Origin: Pectobacterium fontis | GTDB taxonomy: Bacteria; Pseudomonadota; Gammaproteobacteria; Enterobacterales; Enterobacteriaceae | Direction of reading: 5' to 3' | Assembly (NCBI RefSeq): GCF_000803215.1 | Contig: NZ_JSXC01000038.1 | Coordinates: 62,001-126,000 of the forward strand | Length of the DNA: 64,000 bases | Part shown: in pieces, positions 30,338 to 40,800 of the stretch | Layout: every line of letters begins with the position of its first letter | Numbering within the stretch: the stretch's first letter is position 1 | Translations under genes and position numbers: made by a program | Notes under the pieces: model-generated | Seen by the model: the letters and a program-made list of their open reading frames with translations, nothing else | Told to the model about the DNA's origin: nothing | Databases searched by the model: none

Positions 30338-31102
30338 TTATTTGGTACTGCATACCGCAATATAGTTAAGCTGTTTCCGGTTGCGGCGGAAGGTATGAAA
30401 CATGTTGAAGAACATGCTGCGATTTTCTTTTTTCAGCGCATTTTTTACAATGCGCGCCGCACCAGCCAGCCCCTCATCATAAATCAGCCCCTGTGGCGTC
30501 AGCAGCGTCATCGCGCCGTTATCATAGTTGACTTTGCTAAAGCCACATTCCTGAAACAGCGTCACCCAGCGTTCGCGCAGCATCGGCTGGGCATGAACGT
30601 TGATCGCTTTGTGCATTTGTTCCACCGCTTGCAATGCGCCGGAATCCTTCTCGGAAAGCAGCATGATATCGTGGGTAATCAAGCGCCCACCCGGTTTCAA
30701 CACGCGATAATACTCGGCAATAATGCGGCTTTTGGCCTTATCGGCATACATCGTTAGCATGGCTTCATTAATCACGACGTCAAAGTGATTATCGGGAAAC
30801 GGCAGTTCCAACGCATTGGCCTGCATAATCGTGACCTGCGAGGCTAAACCGTTCGCAGCCACATTTTCCTGCGCCTTCTGTAGCGCCGCCTTATCCATAT
30901 CTGCACCAATCACCTGACAGCCAAAACGACGCGCAATTTCCATTGCTGTCGTCCCCATATTGCAGGCGACTTCTAATACTACGCTGTCCTGCCGGAACCC
31001 GGCCTGACTCAGCAGCCACTCGGTTGCCTTTCTGCCGCCGGGACGCAGTCGTTTTTTCCCCAATCGGGCTAAAAATTTATGACCGGCTTCATGATCGCTC
31101 AT
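30338..31102 (-). CDS. Class I SAM-dependent methyltransferase, accessory
   Basis: Small-molecule type methyltransferase of unknown substrate. 254 residues from ATG 31102, which has AAGGAG eight bases upstream; a GTG three codons earlier overlaps that site. A Methyltransf_11/25-like domain spans about 35-155: motif I VLEVACNMGTTAMEIARRFG, the acidic end of strand 2 VIGADMD, motif LPFPDNHFDVVINEAML, and VLKPGGRLITHDIML. It lacks a signal peptide. It is 18 bases downstream of the cupin gene, so the two form an operon divergent from a Crp/Fnr-type regulator. Not present at this position in E. coli. Confidence 0.85.
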   Translation of the reverse strand: MSDHEAGHKFLARLGKKRLRPGGRKATEWLLSQAGFRQDSVVLEVACNMGTTAMEIARRFGCQVIGADMDKAALQKAQENVAANGLASQVTIMQANALELPFPDNHFDVVINEAMLTMYADKAKSRIIAEYYRVLKPGGRLITHDIMLLSEKDSGALQAVEQMHKAINVHAQPMLRERWVTLFQECGFSKVNYDNGAMTLLTPQGLIYDEGLAGAARIVKNALKKENRSMFFNMFHTFRRNRKQLNYIAVCSTK

Positions 31103-31129
31103 CTTTGTCACTCCTTCTGCGGCAAGCGC

Positions 31130-31471
31130 TTAGTGGGCTTTCAAGGTCTTCAACATGGTCAGCAACATACGTGACGACTGCTGCGCATCCACGGCATGAG
31201 GGATATTGGCGGGCATACGCACCAGTGAACCGGGCTGCGCAACGACGGGTTCCCCTCCGATCGTCAGCAATAATTCGCCTTCCAGTACCATCACCAGTGC
31301 ATCATAAGGCGCGCTGTGCTCGCTCAGCCCCTGCCCCTGATCGAAGGCAAACAACGTAACATTACCGCCATCGGTACGCGCCAGCACACGGCTAGCGATC
31401 CCCTGTTCTGTGGGGGTAATCAATTCATGCAGAACTAGCGCCTGTGCGGCCGGAAGGGTATTTTCTTTCAT
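31130..31471 (-). CDS. Cupin domain protein, accessory
   Basis: Single-domain cupin of 113 residues. The beta-barrel is visible as VTLFAFDQGQGLSEHSAPYDALVMVLEGELLLTIGGEPVVAQPGSLVRMPANIPHAVDA. The first metal motif is reduced to one His (SEH) with a distant Glu, and the second motif keeps one His (IPHAV), so metal binding is uncertain. First gene of the cupin-methyltransferase operon. The ATG at 31471 has GGAGAG upstream. Cupins of this size often bind a small ligand or metal, but no function can be named here. Confidence 0.85.
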   Translation of the reverse strand: MKENTLPAAQALVLHELITPTEQGIASRVLARTDGGNVTLFAFDQGQGLSEHSAPYDALVMVLEGELLLTIGGEPVVAQPGSLVRMPANIPHAVDAQQSSRMLLTMLKTLKAH

Positions 31472-31513
31472 GGAAACTCTCCGTTATTCTCGATTCAGCG
31501 CGCCGTGATTTTG

Positions 31514-31547
31514 CTTGCCGAATCCATGCAAGTGATTATTATTTTCA
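31514..31547. promoter_or_regulatory. Operator region of the cupin/Crp-type divergon
   Basis: Two signals lie in the 116-base divergent gap. CTTGC-N9-GCAAG (31514-31532) is an inverted repeat. TGATTATTATTTTCA (31533-31547) matches 12 of 14 defined positions of the Fur 15-mer. Either could control both directions. Confidence 0.55.
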
Positions 31548-31587
31548 TTTACTAGCTTGATGGTAATACCAGCCTCTGGGAGGGCAA

Positions 31588-32304
31588 ATGACATTTGTCA
31601 AAAAAGCGCTGTCGCCCGATGAATACGGTGAAGTGCTGTTTCAACATGACTGGATGCGTGGTGAACCTAACGATGTAGTGTGTGGGCTATTGGCCAAAAG
31701 TGAACGCCTGTTTTTCCAGCAGGATGACATCCTGTTTCGCGAAGGCGACAAAATGCAGCACTGCCTGCTGGTGGAAACAGGGAAATTACAGGCTTTTCGC
31801 CATACCTATGGCGGCGATGAAAAAATTTTCGGCCAGTTTGAGCGCGGAGAGTTTGTCGCTATCGCCGCCGTCTTTATGGATCACGGTCGCTTCCCGATGA
31901 ATATTCGGGCGTTGAGCGACGGACACACGCTGATGATCCCACGGCTGGATATTCACCAGTTTTGCTTGCAGCGCCCGGAGCTGGCGCTGCGTTTACTCAA
32001 CTATCTGGGCAAAAAACTCTACTCGACAATCAACCAAATCGACTGGCTGACCTCCAGCTCCGCGCCACAGCGTCTGGCGGATTACCTGCTGCGACAGCAC
32101 CATATTCAGCACACTCCACATCTGACATTACCGGTCAACCGAGGCCAGCTTGCGACGTCATTAGGGATGCGTGGCGAAACATTGAGCCGATTAATGTCCG
32201 ATTGGAAGCGCCAGGGCCACATTACCTATCGAGGCCATCAGGTGGAATTGTGCGATTTAGACTATCTGAAAGCGCTGGCAGCCGAGGCGAGGAGGACATT
32301 CTAA
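31588..32304 (+). CDS. Crp/Fnr family transcriptional regulator, accessory
   Basis: 238-residue DNA-binding regulator. An N-terminal cyclic-nucleotide-binding-like barrel (about 25-140: LFFQQDDILFREGDKMQHCLLVETGKL) is followed by a dimer helix and a Crp-type helix-turn-helix (LPVNRGQLATSLGMRGETLSRLMSDWKRQGHI). It lacks the N-terminal cysteine cluster of FNR and the phosphate-binding signature of CRP, so it is more like the DNR/NnrR-type heme or NO sensors or another ligand class. GGGAGG lies six bases before the ATG. It is divergent from the cupin-methyltransferase operon and probably controls it. Confidence 0.88.
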   Translation: MTFVKKALSPDEYGEVLFQHDWMRGEPNDVVCGLLAKSERLFFQQDDILFREGDKMQHCLLVETGKLQAFRHTYGGDEKIFGQFERGEFVAIAAVFMDHGRFPMNIRALSDGHTLMIPRLDIHQFCLQRPELALRLLNYLGKKLYSTINQIDWLTSSSAPQRLADYLLRQHHIQHTPHLTLPVNRGQLATSLGMRGETLSRLMSDWKRQGHITYRGHQVELCDLDYLKALAAEARRTF

Positions 32305-32367
32305 GGATGATGAGCCGTAATAGACTCGGACAAGAAGAAGGGACAGAACACGTTGAGAACGATTTTT

Positions 32368-32437
32368 TGACAATTGTCATTCCCACACTATCGGATTATC
32401 AACTACGCTTAGCTTATATTGATGAGAATAACTCTCA
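32368..32437 (+). promoter_or_regulatory. Palindrome and Fur-like box upstream of the 32479 ORF
   Basis: TGACAATTGTCA at 32368-32379 is a perfect 12-bp palindrome. TGAGAATAACTCTCA at 32423-32437 matches 11 of 14 defined Fur positions and is itself nearly palindromic. A TATATT -10-like hexamer (32415-32420) lies directly before the second site, so the box would cover the transcription start. Confidence 0.65.
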
Positions 32438-32478
32438 TTAACACACTGTCTTTCATCAGACATCGTGAGGATAACGCT

Positions 32479-32697
32479 ATGCTGGGTTTTTTCCGACGCA
32501 CATGGTCATTTAATGGAACATCGCAGCCGCCGCATCCGCACGCGGCCTCGCCGACCGAAACTGCTACGCCTAGGCGCTGTAGCGAAAGTGAATATTGTTT
32601 CTTCAACCACTCCGCCATGCTGCCCTTCGATCAGCTTGATGAATGTTGCGGCGGCAATGATCGGCAAGAGAAAACGCCGTCCTCATACGATTCGTGA
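32479..32697 (+). CDS. Small hypothetical protein behind a Fur-like box
   Basis: 72-residue ORF with ATG at 32479 and a good ribosome site (GAGGAT, 32466-32471). I do not recognise it. It begins MLGFFRRTWSFNG, is rich in Pro, Ser, Thr and His, and has four cysteines (one CC pair near residue 55); no membrane segment or signal is evident. A second open frame overlaps it (32465-32716, GTG start), with a basic, Arg-rich translation from an internal ATG near 32513. Either frame, or neither, could be the real product; the message might also act as an RNA. The well-placed iron box is the main argument for expression. Confidence 0.4.
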   Translation: MLGFFRRTWSFNGTSQPPHPHAASPTETATPRRCSESEYCFFNHSAMLPFDQLDECCGGNDRQEKTPSSYDS

Positions 32698-32722
32698 CGT
32701 TTTCACTTCGTGTTGATGACGC

Positions 32723-33553
32723 TTAAAACTTAATGCTTTGGCCACGCGTCAGCCAGGCAGCGACAAACTCGGGCACTACCGTACTGGCGGGGCCGTAAAT
32801 TTTTTCATCAAACTGGCTTTCGACCTGGCTCGGTTCCAGATTCAGCTCCAGCGTGTAGGCACCGTGAGAATGGGCTTCATGAACAAAACCTGCGGCAGGA
32901 TAGACATGGCCCGATGTACCAATCGCAATAAAGTAGTCTGCCTGCGACAGCGCATGGTAAATCTTGTCCATGTGCAACGGCATTTCACCAAACCACACCA
33001 CATGCGGGCGTAAAAGCGCAGGAAACTGACAGCAATGGCAGCGTTCGCCGACGGCGAGATCGTCCGTCCACTCAACAATCTGCCCGCTTTGGCTACAGCG
33101 TATTTTCAGCAACTCACCGTGCATATGAATGACGCGCTGGCTACCGGCACGCTCATGCAGGTTATCGATATTTTGCGTAATCAGCAGGAAGTTATCTTCC
33201 AGCAGCGCTTCCAGATTCGCCAACGCCAGGTGCGCCGCGTTCGGCACAATTTCCGGCTGTTGTAGCTGACGGCGACGGGCGTTATAAAATGCCTGCACCA
33301 ATTCAGGATTACGCTGAAAGCCTTCAGGCGTCGCGACATCCTCGACGCGATGTTCTTCCCACAGGCCATCGGCGGCGCGAAAGGTGCGAATGCCCGACTC
33401 CGCTGAAATGCCTGCGCCCGTCAGCACCACCACGCGAGGTTTTTTCACTTCGCTTGCCGCCAGATAATCACGATGGAAAATACGCGCACGAAGGCGCTGT
33501 TGCCGCATACGCTTTCCCTTATGAAAACGCCCTAATCGTTGACGCGTATACAT
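32723..33553 (-). CDS. cobB: NAD-dependent protein deacylase CobB (sirtuin)
   Basis: Removes acetyl and succinyl groups from protein lysines using NAD; in enterobacteria it reactivates acetyl-CoA synthetase. 276 residues. Motifs: [22 protein letters not shown] (NAD-binding), [12 protein letters not shown], catalytic His in IHMHGELL, zinc cysteines in RCSQSG and CHCCQF, and [13 protein letters not shown]. The basic N-terminal extension ([20 protein letters not shown]) corresponds to the long CobB form of E. coli and Salmonella. It follows nagK by 11 bases and is probably co-transcribed. Confidence 0.96.
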   Translation of the reverse strand: MYTRQRLGRFHKGKRMRQQRLRARIFHRDYLAASEVKKPRVVVLTGAGISAESGIRTFRAADGLWEEHRVEDVATPEGFQRNPELVQAFYNARRRQLQQPEIVPNAAHLALANLEALLEDNFLLITQNIDNLHERAGSQRVIHMHGELLKIRCSQSGQIVEWTDDLAVGERCHCCQFPALLRPHVVWFGEMPLHMDKIYHALSQADYFIAIGTSGHVYPAAGFVHEAHSHGAYTLELNLEPSQVESQFDEKIYGPASTVVPEFVAAWLTRGQSIKF

Positions 33554-33564
33554 ACTGTCTCCAG

Positions 33565-34479
33565 CTAGTTATCCATTAAGTGTAGCAATGCCGCGCCACG
33601 GACGCCGCCCGCATCGCCGTAACGCGCTTTCTCGATACGTGGCAGTTTGGCGATCGGTAGCAGTCGTGCAGGAAGACGCGTTGGCAGGATCTGATAGATT
33701 TCATCAAAATTCGACAGGCCACCGCCCAATACCAACAGGTGTGGATCGAACAGGGTCAGCAGATTACCCAGACAAGCCGCCAGCAAGTTCATAAAGCGAT
33801 CGACAAACTCCAGCGCTTTTTCTTCTCCACCACGATAATGTCGGATAATGGTCACGGCAGGTAGCGCTTCGCCATACAAATGCTGGTACAACCATTCAAA
33901 ACCGCGGCCGGAAAGGTAATTCTCAATACAGCCCAATTGACCACAGCCGCACTTCACACGGGGAATATCTACACCGATGATATCCAGTGCATCGGATGGC
34001 AGTCGGATATGGCCGAACTCACCCGCGATACCATTGCGCCCGTCCACCGGACGGCCATTAACCACCAGCCCCCCACCCAGCCCCGTGCCCAGAATCATAC
34101 CCAGAACAACAGGATACGAACGGAATTCCGCGTCCCAGGCTTCCGACAACACAAAGCAGTTAGCATCGTTGCTGATACGAATATCCCGCTGCAAGCGTTG
34201 TGACAAATCCGTACGGAGCGGTTTTCCCATCGCCGCAGGGAGGTTCGCGGTGAATAGCGTACCGTCCTCCCCCGTTTGTATTCCCGGTACACCGATACCG
34301 ATCTTGCCCTGCACACCGACCTGAGCATCGGCTTCATGCACCAAGCCAACCAGCGTGGCGAGCAGGTCATCATAATTATGGCGCGGCGTCGGCACTCGCT
34401 TCTGCCACACCTTATTCAACTCCGCATCGAATACGCCTAGCTCAATTTTCGTACCGCCCATGTCAAAACCGTAGTACAT
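33565..34479 (-). CDS. nagK: N-acetylglucosamine kinase NagK (ROK family)
   Basis: Phosphorylates GlcNAc released during peptidoglycan turnover, feeding it back to metabolism; nagZ elsewhere in this window supplies the same recycling route. 304 residues. The ATP motif is [18 protein letters not shown]. The ROK zinc motif is [17 protein letters not shown], with the preceding GHIRLP histidine. Located between lolE and cobB, as in E. coli. Confidence 0.95.
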   Translation of the reverse strand: MYYGFDMGGTKIELGVFDAELNKVWQKRVPTPRHNYDDLLATLVGLVHEADAQVGVQGKIGIGVPGIQTGEDGTLFTANLPAAMGKPLRTDLSQRLQRDIRISNDANCFVLSEAWDAEFRSYPVVLGMILGTGLGGGLVVNGRPVDGRNGIAGEFGHIRLPSDALDIIGVDIPRVKCGCGQLGCIENYLSGRGFEWLYQHLYGEALPAVTIIRHYRGGEEKALEFVDRFMNLLAACLGNLLTLFDPHLLVLGGGLSNFDEIYQILPTRLPARLLPIAKLPRIEKARYGDAGGVRGAALLHLMDN

Positions 34480-34563
34480 GACCGCTCCTTAGGGTGTGAT
34501 CGCTTTCCCACACGGTAGGGAATAACCTCGTCATCTCTCAAATCGCATGTGCGTTGACTTAAT

Positions 34564-35811
34564 TTACTGTCCACTCAACACGCGGGCAGGGTCAATCCGG
34601 CTGGCGCGCCGCGCCGGATACCAACTGGCAATCAGGCTCAGCACCAGCGACGTACCTAATACAATAAAGACATCCATCATATGCAGTTCCGACGGCAGGA
34701 AATCAATAAAATAGATGTCGCCGGACAGCAACTTATGACCGATGATGGATTCAATAGCGTGAATAATCGGTGTCAATTGCAGGGCCGCAATCACGCCTAT
34801 CACCGCACCTATCAGGCTGCCCAACAGCCCGGCCAACAGCCCGTACCAGACAAAGATAGCCCGAATCAGCCCGTCTGACGCGCCGAGCGTACGCAAAACC
34901 GCGATATCACTGCTTTTGTCTTTCACCGCCATCACCAGCGTTGAAACAATATTAAAACAGGCCACGCCAATCACCAGGATCATCGCCAGATACATGATGG
35001 TTCTCACCATCTGGATGTCTCGGTACATATAACCATAGGTGCCAATCCAACTGCGAATAGTGACGTAAGCTTTCGTAGCCATCCCCGCATCACGCACCAG
35101 TTTATTGGCGGAGAAGACATCTTTCGCCTTGATGGCGATCCCCGTTACGCTCTGTCCCATATCCAGATACTGCTGTGCATCGGCAAGCGGAATTAACGCC
35201 AGGCCGTGATCGAGCTGACCGCTCAGTTGTAAAATGCCGCTAACGTGCAGCCGGATGCGTTTAGGCTGCATCAGCTTCATTTCCGGGTCACTGTTCGGGA
35301 TCATCACCGTCACCCAATCCCCTTCCGCCACATTCAGCGCCTTCGCGACACCCTGCCCGATAATGACCTGCTGTTCGCCCGCGCGAAACCGCTGCCAGGC
35401 ATTATTGATCACATAGTTGGGCAGCGCGCTAAGGCGTGTTTCCTGCTGCGGATCGACGCCTTTTACCTGAACTGCCTGAAGCTTGGCGCCGTTTTCCAGC
35501 AGCCCGGTGAAATTAATATAAGGCGCGGCGGCGGCAACGCCAGGCACCTGTTCGATTTTCGGCAAGATATCCTGCCAGCCTTCAAAAGGCTGATTGACCG
35601 GGGCAATTTCACCATGCGGCACGACCGCGAGAATACGGTTATTCAGTTCACGCTCGAACCCATTCATCGCGCTCAGGCCAAGAATCAACACCGCCACGCC
35701 GAGGGCGATCCCTAACGTCGAAATGACGGAGATCAGCGAAACCATGCCGCCACGCCGACGGCCACGACTAAAGCGCAGACCAATCAGCAGCGAGAGCGGA
35801 GGAAATCTCAT
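34564..35811 (-). CDS. lolE: Lipoprotein-releasing ABC transporter permease LolE
   Basis: With LolC and LolD extracts outer-membrane lipoproteins from the inner membrane and hands them to LolA; LolE is the subunit that accepts lipoprotein. 415 residues, four membrane segments (near 25-45 and three after 270) with a large periplasmic domain between, and the FtsX-like C-terminal domain. N-terminal [19 protein letters not shown] is typical. Its ATG overlaps the lolD stop by 4 bases. Confidence 0.96.
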   Translation of the reverse strand: MRFPPLSLLIGLRFSRGRRRGGMVSLISVISTLGIALGVAVLILGLSAMNGFERELNNRILAVVPHGEIAPVNQPFEGWQDILPKIEQVPGVAAAAPYINFTGLLENGAKLQAVQVKGVDPQQETRLSALPNYVINNAWQRFRAGEQQVIIGQGVAKALNVAEGDWVTVMIPNSDPEMKLMQPKRIRLHVSGILQLSGQLDHGLALIPLADAQQYLDMGQSVTGIAIKAKDVFSANKLVRDAGMATKAYVTIRSWIGTYGYMYRDIQMVRTIMYLAMILVIGVACFNIVSTLVMAVKDKSSDIAVLRTLGASDGLIRAIFVWYGLLAGLLGSLIGAVIGVIAALQLTPIIHAIESIIGHKLLSGDIYFIDFLPSELHMMDVFIVLGTSLVLSLIASWYPARRASRIDPARVLSGQ

Positions 35812-36515
35812 TGCCGCGCTCCCATCAGAGTCAGTTCCTGCTGCAACTGACCGTCGCGCATTTCCAGTTGGCGATTCAGTCGGCTGGCGAGTTGCAGATC
35901 GTGCGTCACGACCAGAAAGGCGGTGCCCTGCCGAACGTTCAGTTCGCCCAGCAGTTCAAAAATGGTATCCGCCGTGCGCTGGTCGAGGTTACCGGTCGGC
36001 TCATCCGCTAGCACCAGCGATGGGCTATTAACCAGCGCTCTGGCGATGGCGACACGCTGCCGCTCACCACCGGATAACTCCGAGGAACGATGATGACTGC
36101 GCGCTTCCAGCCCAACCGCCGCCAGCATCTCGCGGGCTTTATCCTGCGCTTGCGAGGTGGACACTTTGCCAATCAGCAGTGGCATCGCGACGTTTTCCAG
36201 CGCGGTGAAATCCGGCAGCAGGTGGTGAAACTGATAAATAAAACCCAACTCGCGATTGCGTAAATCGGCTTTCGCCGCCGCCGAGAGCGAACCGAGCGGC
36301 TGGCCTTTAAAGATCACTTCGCCGGACGTTGGCGTATCCAGCCCACCCAGCATATGCAGCAGCGTACTTTTGCCCGAGCCAGAGCTTCCCACTATCGCCA
36401 TCATTTCCCCGCTGCTCATCGCAAAAGAGACATCGCGCAGCACGTCGGTAGACAGCTTGCCGTCCTGATAGCGCTTGGACAGGTTAGTGCACTGCAATAA
36501 CGGTAAATCACTCAT
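35808..36515 (-). CDS. lolD: Lipoprotein-releasing ABC transporter ATPase LolD
   Basis: Cytoplasmic ATPase of LolCDE. 235 residues from ATG 36515 (MSDLPLLQC); the open frame runs further upstream inside lolC without family similarity. Walker [10 protein letters not shown], the LolD-type stretch [18 protein letters not shown], signature [16 protein letters not shown], Walker [13 protein letters not shown]. It overlaps lolC by 8 bases and lolE by 4, a tightly coupled operon. Confidence 0.97.
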   Translation of the reverse strand: MSDLPLLQCTNLSKRYQDGKLSTDVLRDVSFAMSSGEMMAIVGSSGSGKSTLLHMLGGLDTPTSGEVIFKGQPLGSLSAAAKADLRNRELGFIYQFHHLLPDFTALENVAMPLLIGKVSTSQAQDKAREMLAAVGLEARSHHRSSELSGGERQRVAIARALVNSPSLVLADEPTGNLDQRTADTIFELLGELNVRQGTAFLVVTHDLQLASRLNRQLEMRDGQLQQELTLMGARQ

Positions 36516-37710
36516 AACGTAAAGCCTCAGCGGGTTGAACGGCGGCAGCGCGCCATGACGGGTACAGTGTCGATAAGAGGGCAATCACCATCGCGGAAAT
36601 GGCGATCGTCACGACCTGCATAGGGTCGATCGCCACCGGCAACGCGGCACCATCCAGCAATACGCCCAGTATTGGCATCAGCGTATTCAGTTGGCTGGCC
36701 AATAGCGTCCCCAGCAAGGCACCTAACAACGCGCCAATCACGCCAGCGCTGCCTCCCTGCACCATAAACACCGCCATAATCTGACGTTGAGTCAACCCCT
36801 GCGTTTGCAGAATGGCGACTTCTCCCTGTTTTTCCATCACCAGTAAACCCAGCGACGTAATAATATTGAACGCTGCCACGGCCACGATCAGGCTAAGCAA
36901 CAGCCCCATCATGTTTTTCTCCATGCGCACGGCCTGAAACAGTTCACCTTTACGTTCGCGCCAGTCTTTCCAGACCGTGCCTTCCGGCAGCGTTTGCGTA
37001 CTCAGCGTATCAACCGACAGCGGGTTTTCCAGCCATAAACGCCAGCCGGTAATATGATTCGCCGGATAACGCATCAAGCGAGACGCATCCTGCTGGTTCA
37101 CCAACAGTTGGTAGCTGTCCACCTCGCTGTTCGCGGCAAAAGTTCCGGCAACGGTAAAGATACGCTGGCTGGGAATGCGCCCCATCGGCGTCAGTTGGCT
37201 GGCACTCGTCACCATGATACGAAGCTGATCGCCCGCGTTAACGCCCAACTGTTCAGCCAGTTTTTCGCCCAGAATCGCCTGATACTGGCCAGATTGAAGC
37301 TGCTGTTGTTTGACGTTGACCAGATAGTGCGATAGTGGCTCTTTCTCATCAGGCTCAATTCCCAGCATGACGCCAACGGCAACGCTACGGGCACTTTGCA
37401 GCACCACATCGCCCGTCGTCAGCGGCGCAACGCGCGTCACACCTTGCAGAGAATTTAAGGAAGAAGCCGGGATCTGTGCCGGATTTAGTGAGCCTTGCGG
37501 CGTAGAAATCACCGCCTGAGGCATCACACCCAGAATATTCGCTTCCAGCTCACGCTCGAAGCCGTTCATCACGGACAGTACCGTGACCAGCGCCATTACG
37601 CCGAGCGTGATACCAATGGCGGATAGCCAGGAAACAAACCGCCCAAAGCGGTCTGCTGCACGCCCACGCATGTAGCGCAGGCCAATAAATAACGCGACAG
37701 GTTGATACAT
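36508..37710 (-). CDS. lolC: Lipoprotein-releasing ABC transporter permease LolC
   Basis: Subunit that recruits LolA to the LolCDE complex. 400 residues, with N-terminal [26 protein letters not shown], a periplasmic domain from about 45 to 265, then three membrane helices in an FtsX-like domain. Paralog of lolE. First gene of lolCDE; it is divergent from mfd with a 142-base gap that must contain both promoters. Confidence 0.96.
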   Translation of the reverse strand: MYQPVALFIGLRYMRGRAADRFGRFVSWLSAIGITLGVMALVTVLSVMNGFERELEANILGVMPQAVISTPQGSLNPAQIPASSLNSLQGVTRVAPLTTGDVVLQSARSVAVGVMLGIEPDEKEPLSHYLVNVKQQQLQSGQYQAILGEKLAEQLGVNAGDQLRIMVTSASQLTPMGRIPSQRIFTVAGTFAANSEVDSYQLLVNQQDASRLMRYPANHITGWRLWLENPLSVDTLSTQTLPEGTVWKDWRERKGELFQAVRMEKNMMGLLLSLIVAVAAFNIITSLGLLVMEKQGEVAILQTQGLTQRQIMAVFMVQGGSAGVIGALLGALLGTLLASQLNTLMPILGVLLDGAALPVAIDPMQVVTIAISAMVIALLSTLYPSWRAAAVQPAEALRYE

Positions 37711-37855
37711 GAAATCCGTCTGGATAAGGTTGCTAAAGCAAAGTGATCAAGGATAATAAAGGGTAGTACTGCTTTATGGAACCCTAACACCCTCACTCTA
37801 CGGCTTTTTCTTATTCCTGGCCGGATGCAGGGAGGCGAGACCCGATAATCAGATG

Positions 37856-40800
37856 ATGCCTGAAAATTACCGTTATTCGCTACCGCCCAAAGCGGGTGAG
37901 CAGCGCCTGCTGGGCCAGTTAACCGGCGCGGCCTGCGCCGTCGAATGTGCAGAGATCGTTGAACGTCACGCGGGGCTGGTGGTGCTTATCGCGCCTGATA
38001 TGCAAAATGCCCTGCGCTTACGCGATGAAATTCAGCAATTTACCGAACAGCATGTCACCACGCTGCCTGACTGGGAAACGCTGCCCTACGATAGTTTCTC
38101 GCCGCATCAGGAAATTATTTCGACCCGCCTTTCCACGCTCTATCAATTGCCCAACATGACGCGCGGCGTTCTGATTCTGCCAGTCAACACGCTGATGCAG
38201 CGCGTTTGCCCGCACAGTTTCCTGCACGGCCACGCACTGGTATTGAAAAAAGGCCAGCGCCTCTCGCGGGATAAGTTGCGATCGCAGTTGGAACAGGCGG
38301 GCTATCGCAGCGTCGATCAGGTCATGGAACACGGTGAATATGCGACGCGCGGCGCGCTGTTGGATCTGTTCCCGATGGGAAGCGAAGAGCCTTATCGTAT
38401 CGATTTCTTTGACGATGAGATCGACAGCCTGCGTCTGTTCGATGTCGATACGCAGCGCACGCTGAATGAAGTACCGCACATTAATCTGCTGCCCGCACAC
38501 GAGTTCCCTACCGATAAAACCGCCATCGAACTTTTCCGCAGCCAGTGGCGCGAGCAGTTCGAGGTACGGCGGGATGCCGAACATCTTTATCAACAGGTCA
38601 GTAAAGGCGTCTGGCCCGCGGGGATCGAATACTGGCAACCGTTATTCTTTAGTGAACCGCTGCCATCGCTATTCAGCTATTTCCCGGCCAACACGCTGAT
38701 CGTGAATACCGGCAACATCGAACAGAGCGCCGAGCGCTTCTGGCTGGATATCCAGCAACGCTTTGAAAGCCGCCGTGTCGATCCCATGCGCCCGCTGTTG
38801 CCATCAGATTCGCTGTGGCTGCGCGTCGACAGCCTGTTCGCCGAGTTGAAAGCATGGCCGCGCGTGCAGTTGAGAACCGACACGCTGCCGGAAAAAGCCG
38901 CCAACGTGAATCTGGCCTATCTGCCACTGCCGGATCTGGCGATTCAGCATCAGCAAAAATCACCGCTGGATACGCTACGCCGCTTCATCGAACAGTTCGA
39001 AGGCCAGATCATTTTCTCCGTCGAGAGCGAAGGCCGCCGTGAAACGCTACAAGAGTTGCTGGCGCGCATCAAACTGAACCCGACGCCCATCAGTACGCTG
39101 GAACAGGCCCAGGGGCGTGGCACTTACCTGCTCATCGGCGCCAGCGAACACGGCTTTATTGATACATTGCGCCAGCGCGCGTTGATCTGTGAAAGCGATC
39201 TGCTGGGTGAGCGCGTCAGCCGCCGTCGTCAGGATAATCGCCGCACGATTAACACCGATACGCTGATCCGCAATCTGGCGGAACTGCGACCGGGGCAGCC
39301 CGTCGTCCATCTCGAACACGGCGTGGGTCGCTATGCCGGGCTGACCACGTTGGAAGCCGGTGGCATCAAGGCCGAATACCTGATTCTGACCTATGCGGGT
39401 GAAGATAAGCTGTATGTTCCCGTTTCCTCACTGCATTTAATCAGCCGCTATGCGGGCGGTGCCGATGAGAATGCGCCGCTGCATAAATTGGGGGGCGATG
39501 CCTGGTCACGCGCACGGCAAAAAGCGGCGGAGAAGGTACGTGATGTCGCCGTCGAACTGTTGGATATTTATGCCCAACGCGCGGCGAAAAGCGGCTTTGC
39601 GTTTAAGCATGATAAAACGCAGTACCAGCTTTTCTGTGAAAGTTTCCCTTTTGAAACCACGCCCGATCAGGCGCAGGCCATCAACGCCGTGCTGAGCGAC
39701 ATGTGCCAACCGCTGGCGATGGATCGTCTGGTATGCGGCGATGTCGGTTTTGGTAAAACGGAAGTCGCGATGCGCGCCGCGTTTCTGGCGGTGGAGAACC
39801 ATAAGCAGGTCGCCGTGCTAGTGCCAACGACGCTGCTGGCCCAGCAGCATTTTGATAACTTCCGCGATCGTTTTGCCAACTGGCCGGTGAAAATTGAAAT
39901 GATCTCCCGGTTCCGCAGTGCGCGTGAGCAAACTCAGGTACTGGAAGAAACCCAGCAAGGTAAAGTCGATATTCTGATCGGCACCCATAAACTGTTACAG
40001 AGTGACGTGCACTGGCGCGACTTAGGGCTGCTCATTGTGGATGAAGAGCACCGCTTCGGCGTGCGTCATAAAGAGCGCATCAAAGCGATGCGAGCCGATG
40101 TCGATATCCTGACGCTGACCGCCACACCGATCCCGCGTACGCTCAACATGGCGATGAGCGGCATGCGCGATCTGTCGATCATCGCAACCCCTCCGGCTCG
40201 TCGTTTAGCGGTAAAAACGTTCGTGCGTGAATATGACAATCTGGTGGTACGTGAAGCCATTCTGCGTGAAACGCTACGTGGTGGACAAGTGTACTACCTC
40301 TATAACGACGTTGAAAATATCGAAAAAACGGCCCAACGGTTGGCTGAACTGGTGCCGGAAGCACGCATCGCTATCGGCCACGGTCAGATGCGCGAACGTG
40401 AATTAGAGCGCGTGATGAACGATTTCCACCACCAGCGTTTTAATGTGCTGGTGTGTACCACCATCATCGAAACCGGGATCGATATCCCAAGCGCTAACAC
40501 CATTATTATCGAACGTGCCGACCACTTCGGTCTGGCGCAGTTGCATCAGTTGCGCGGTCGCGTCGGGCGTTCTCACCATCAGGCTTATGCGTACCTGCTG
40601 ACGCCGAACCCCAAAGCGATGAGCACCGATGCGCAGAAGCGTCTGGAAGCGATCGCTTCACTGGAAGACCTCGGCGCGGGTTTTGCGCTGGCCACGCACG
40701 ATTTGGAAATCCGTGGTGCAGGCGAACTGCTCGGTGACGATCAGAGCGGGCAGATGACCAGCGTCGGTTTCTCGCTGTATATGGAACTGCTGGAGAGCGC

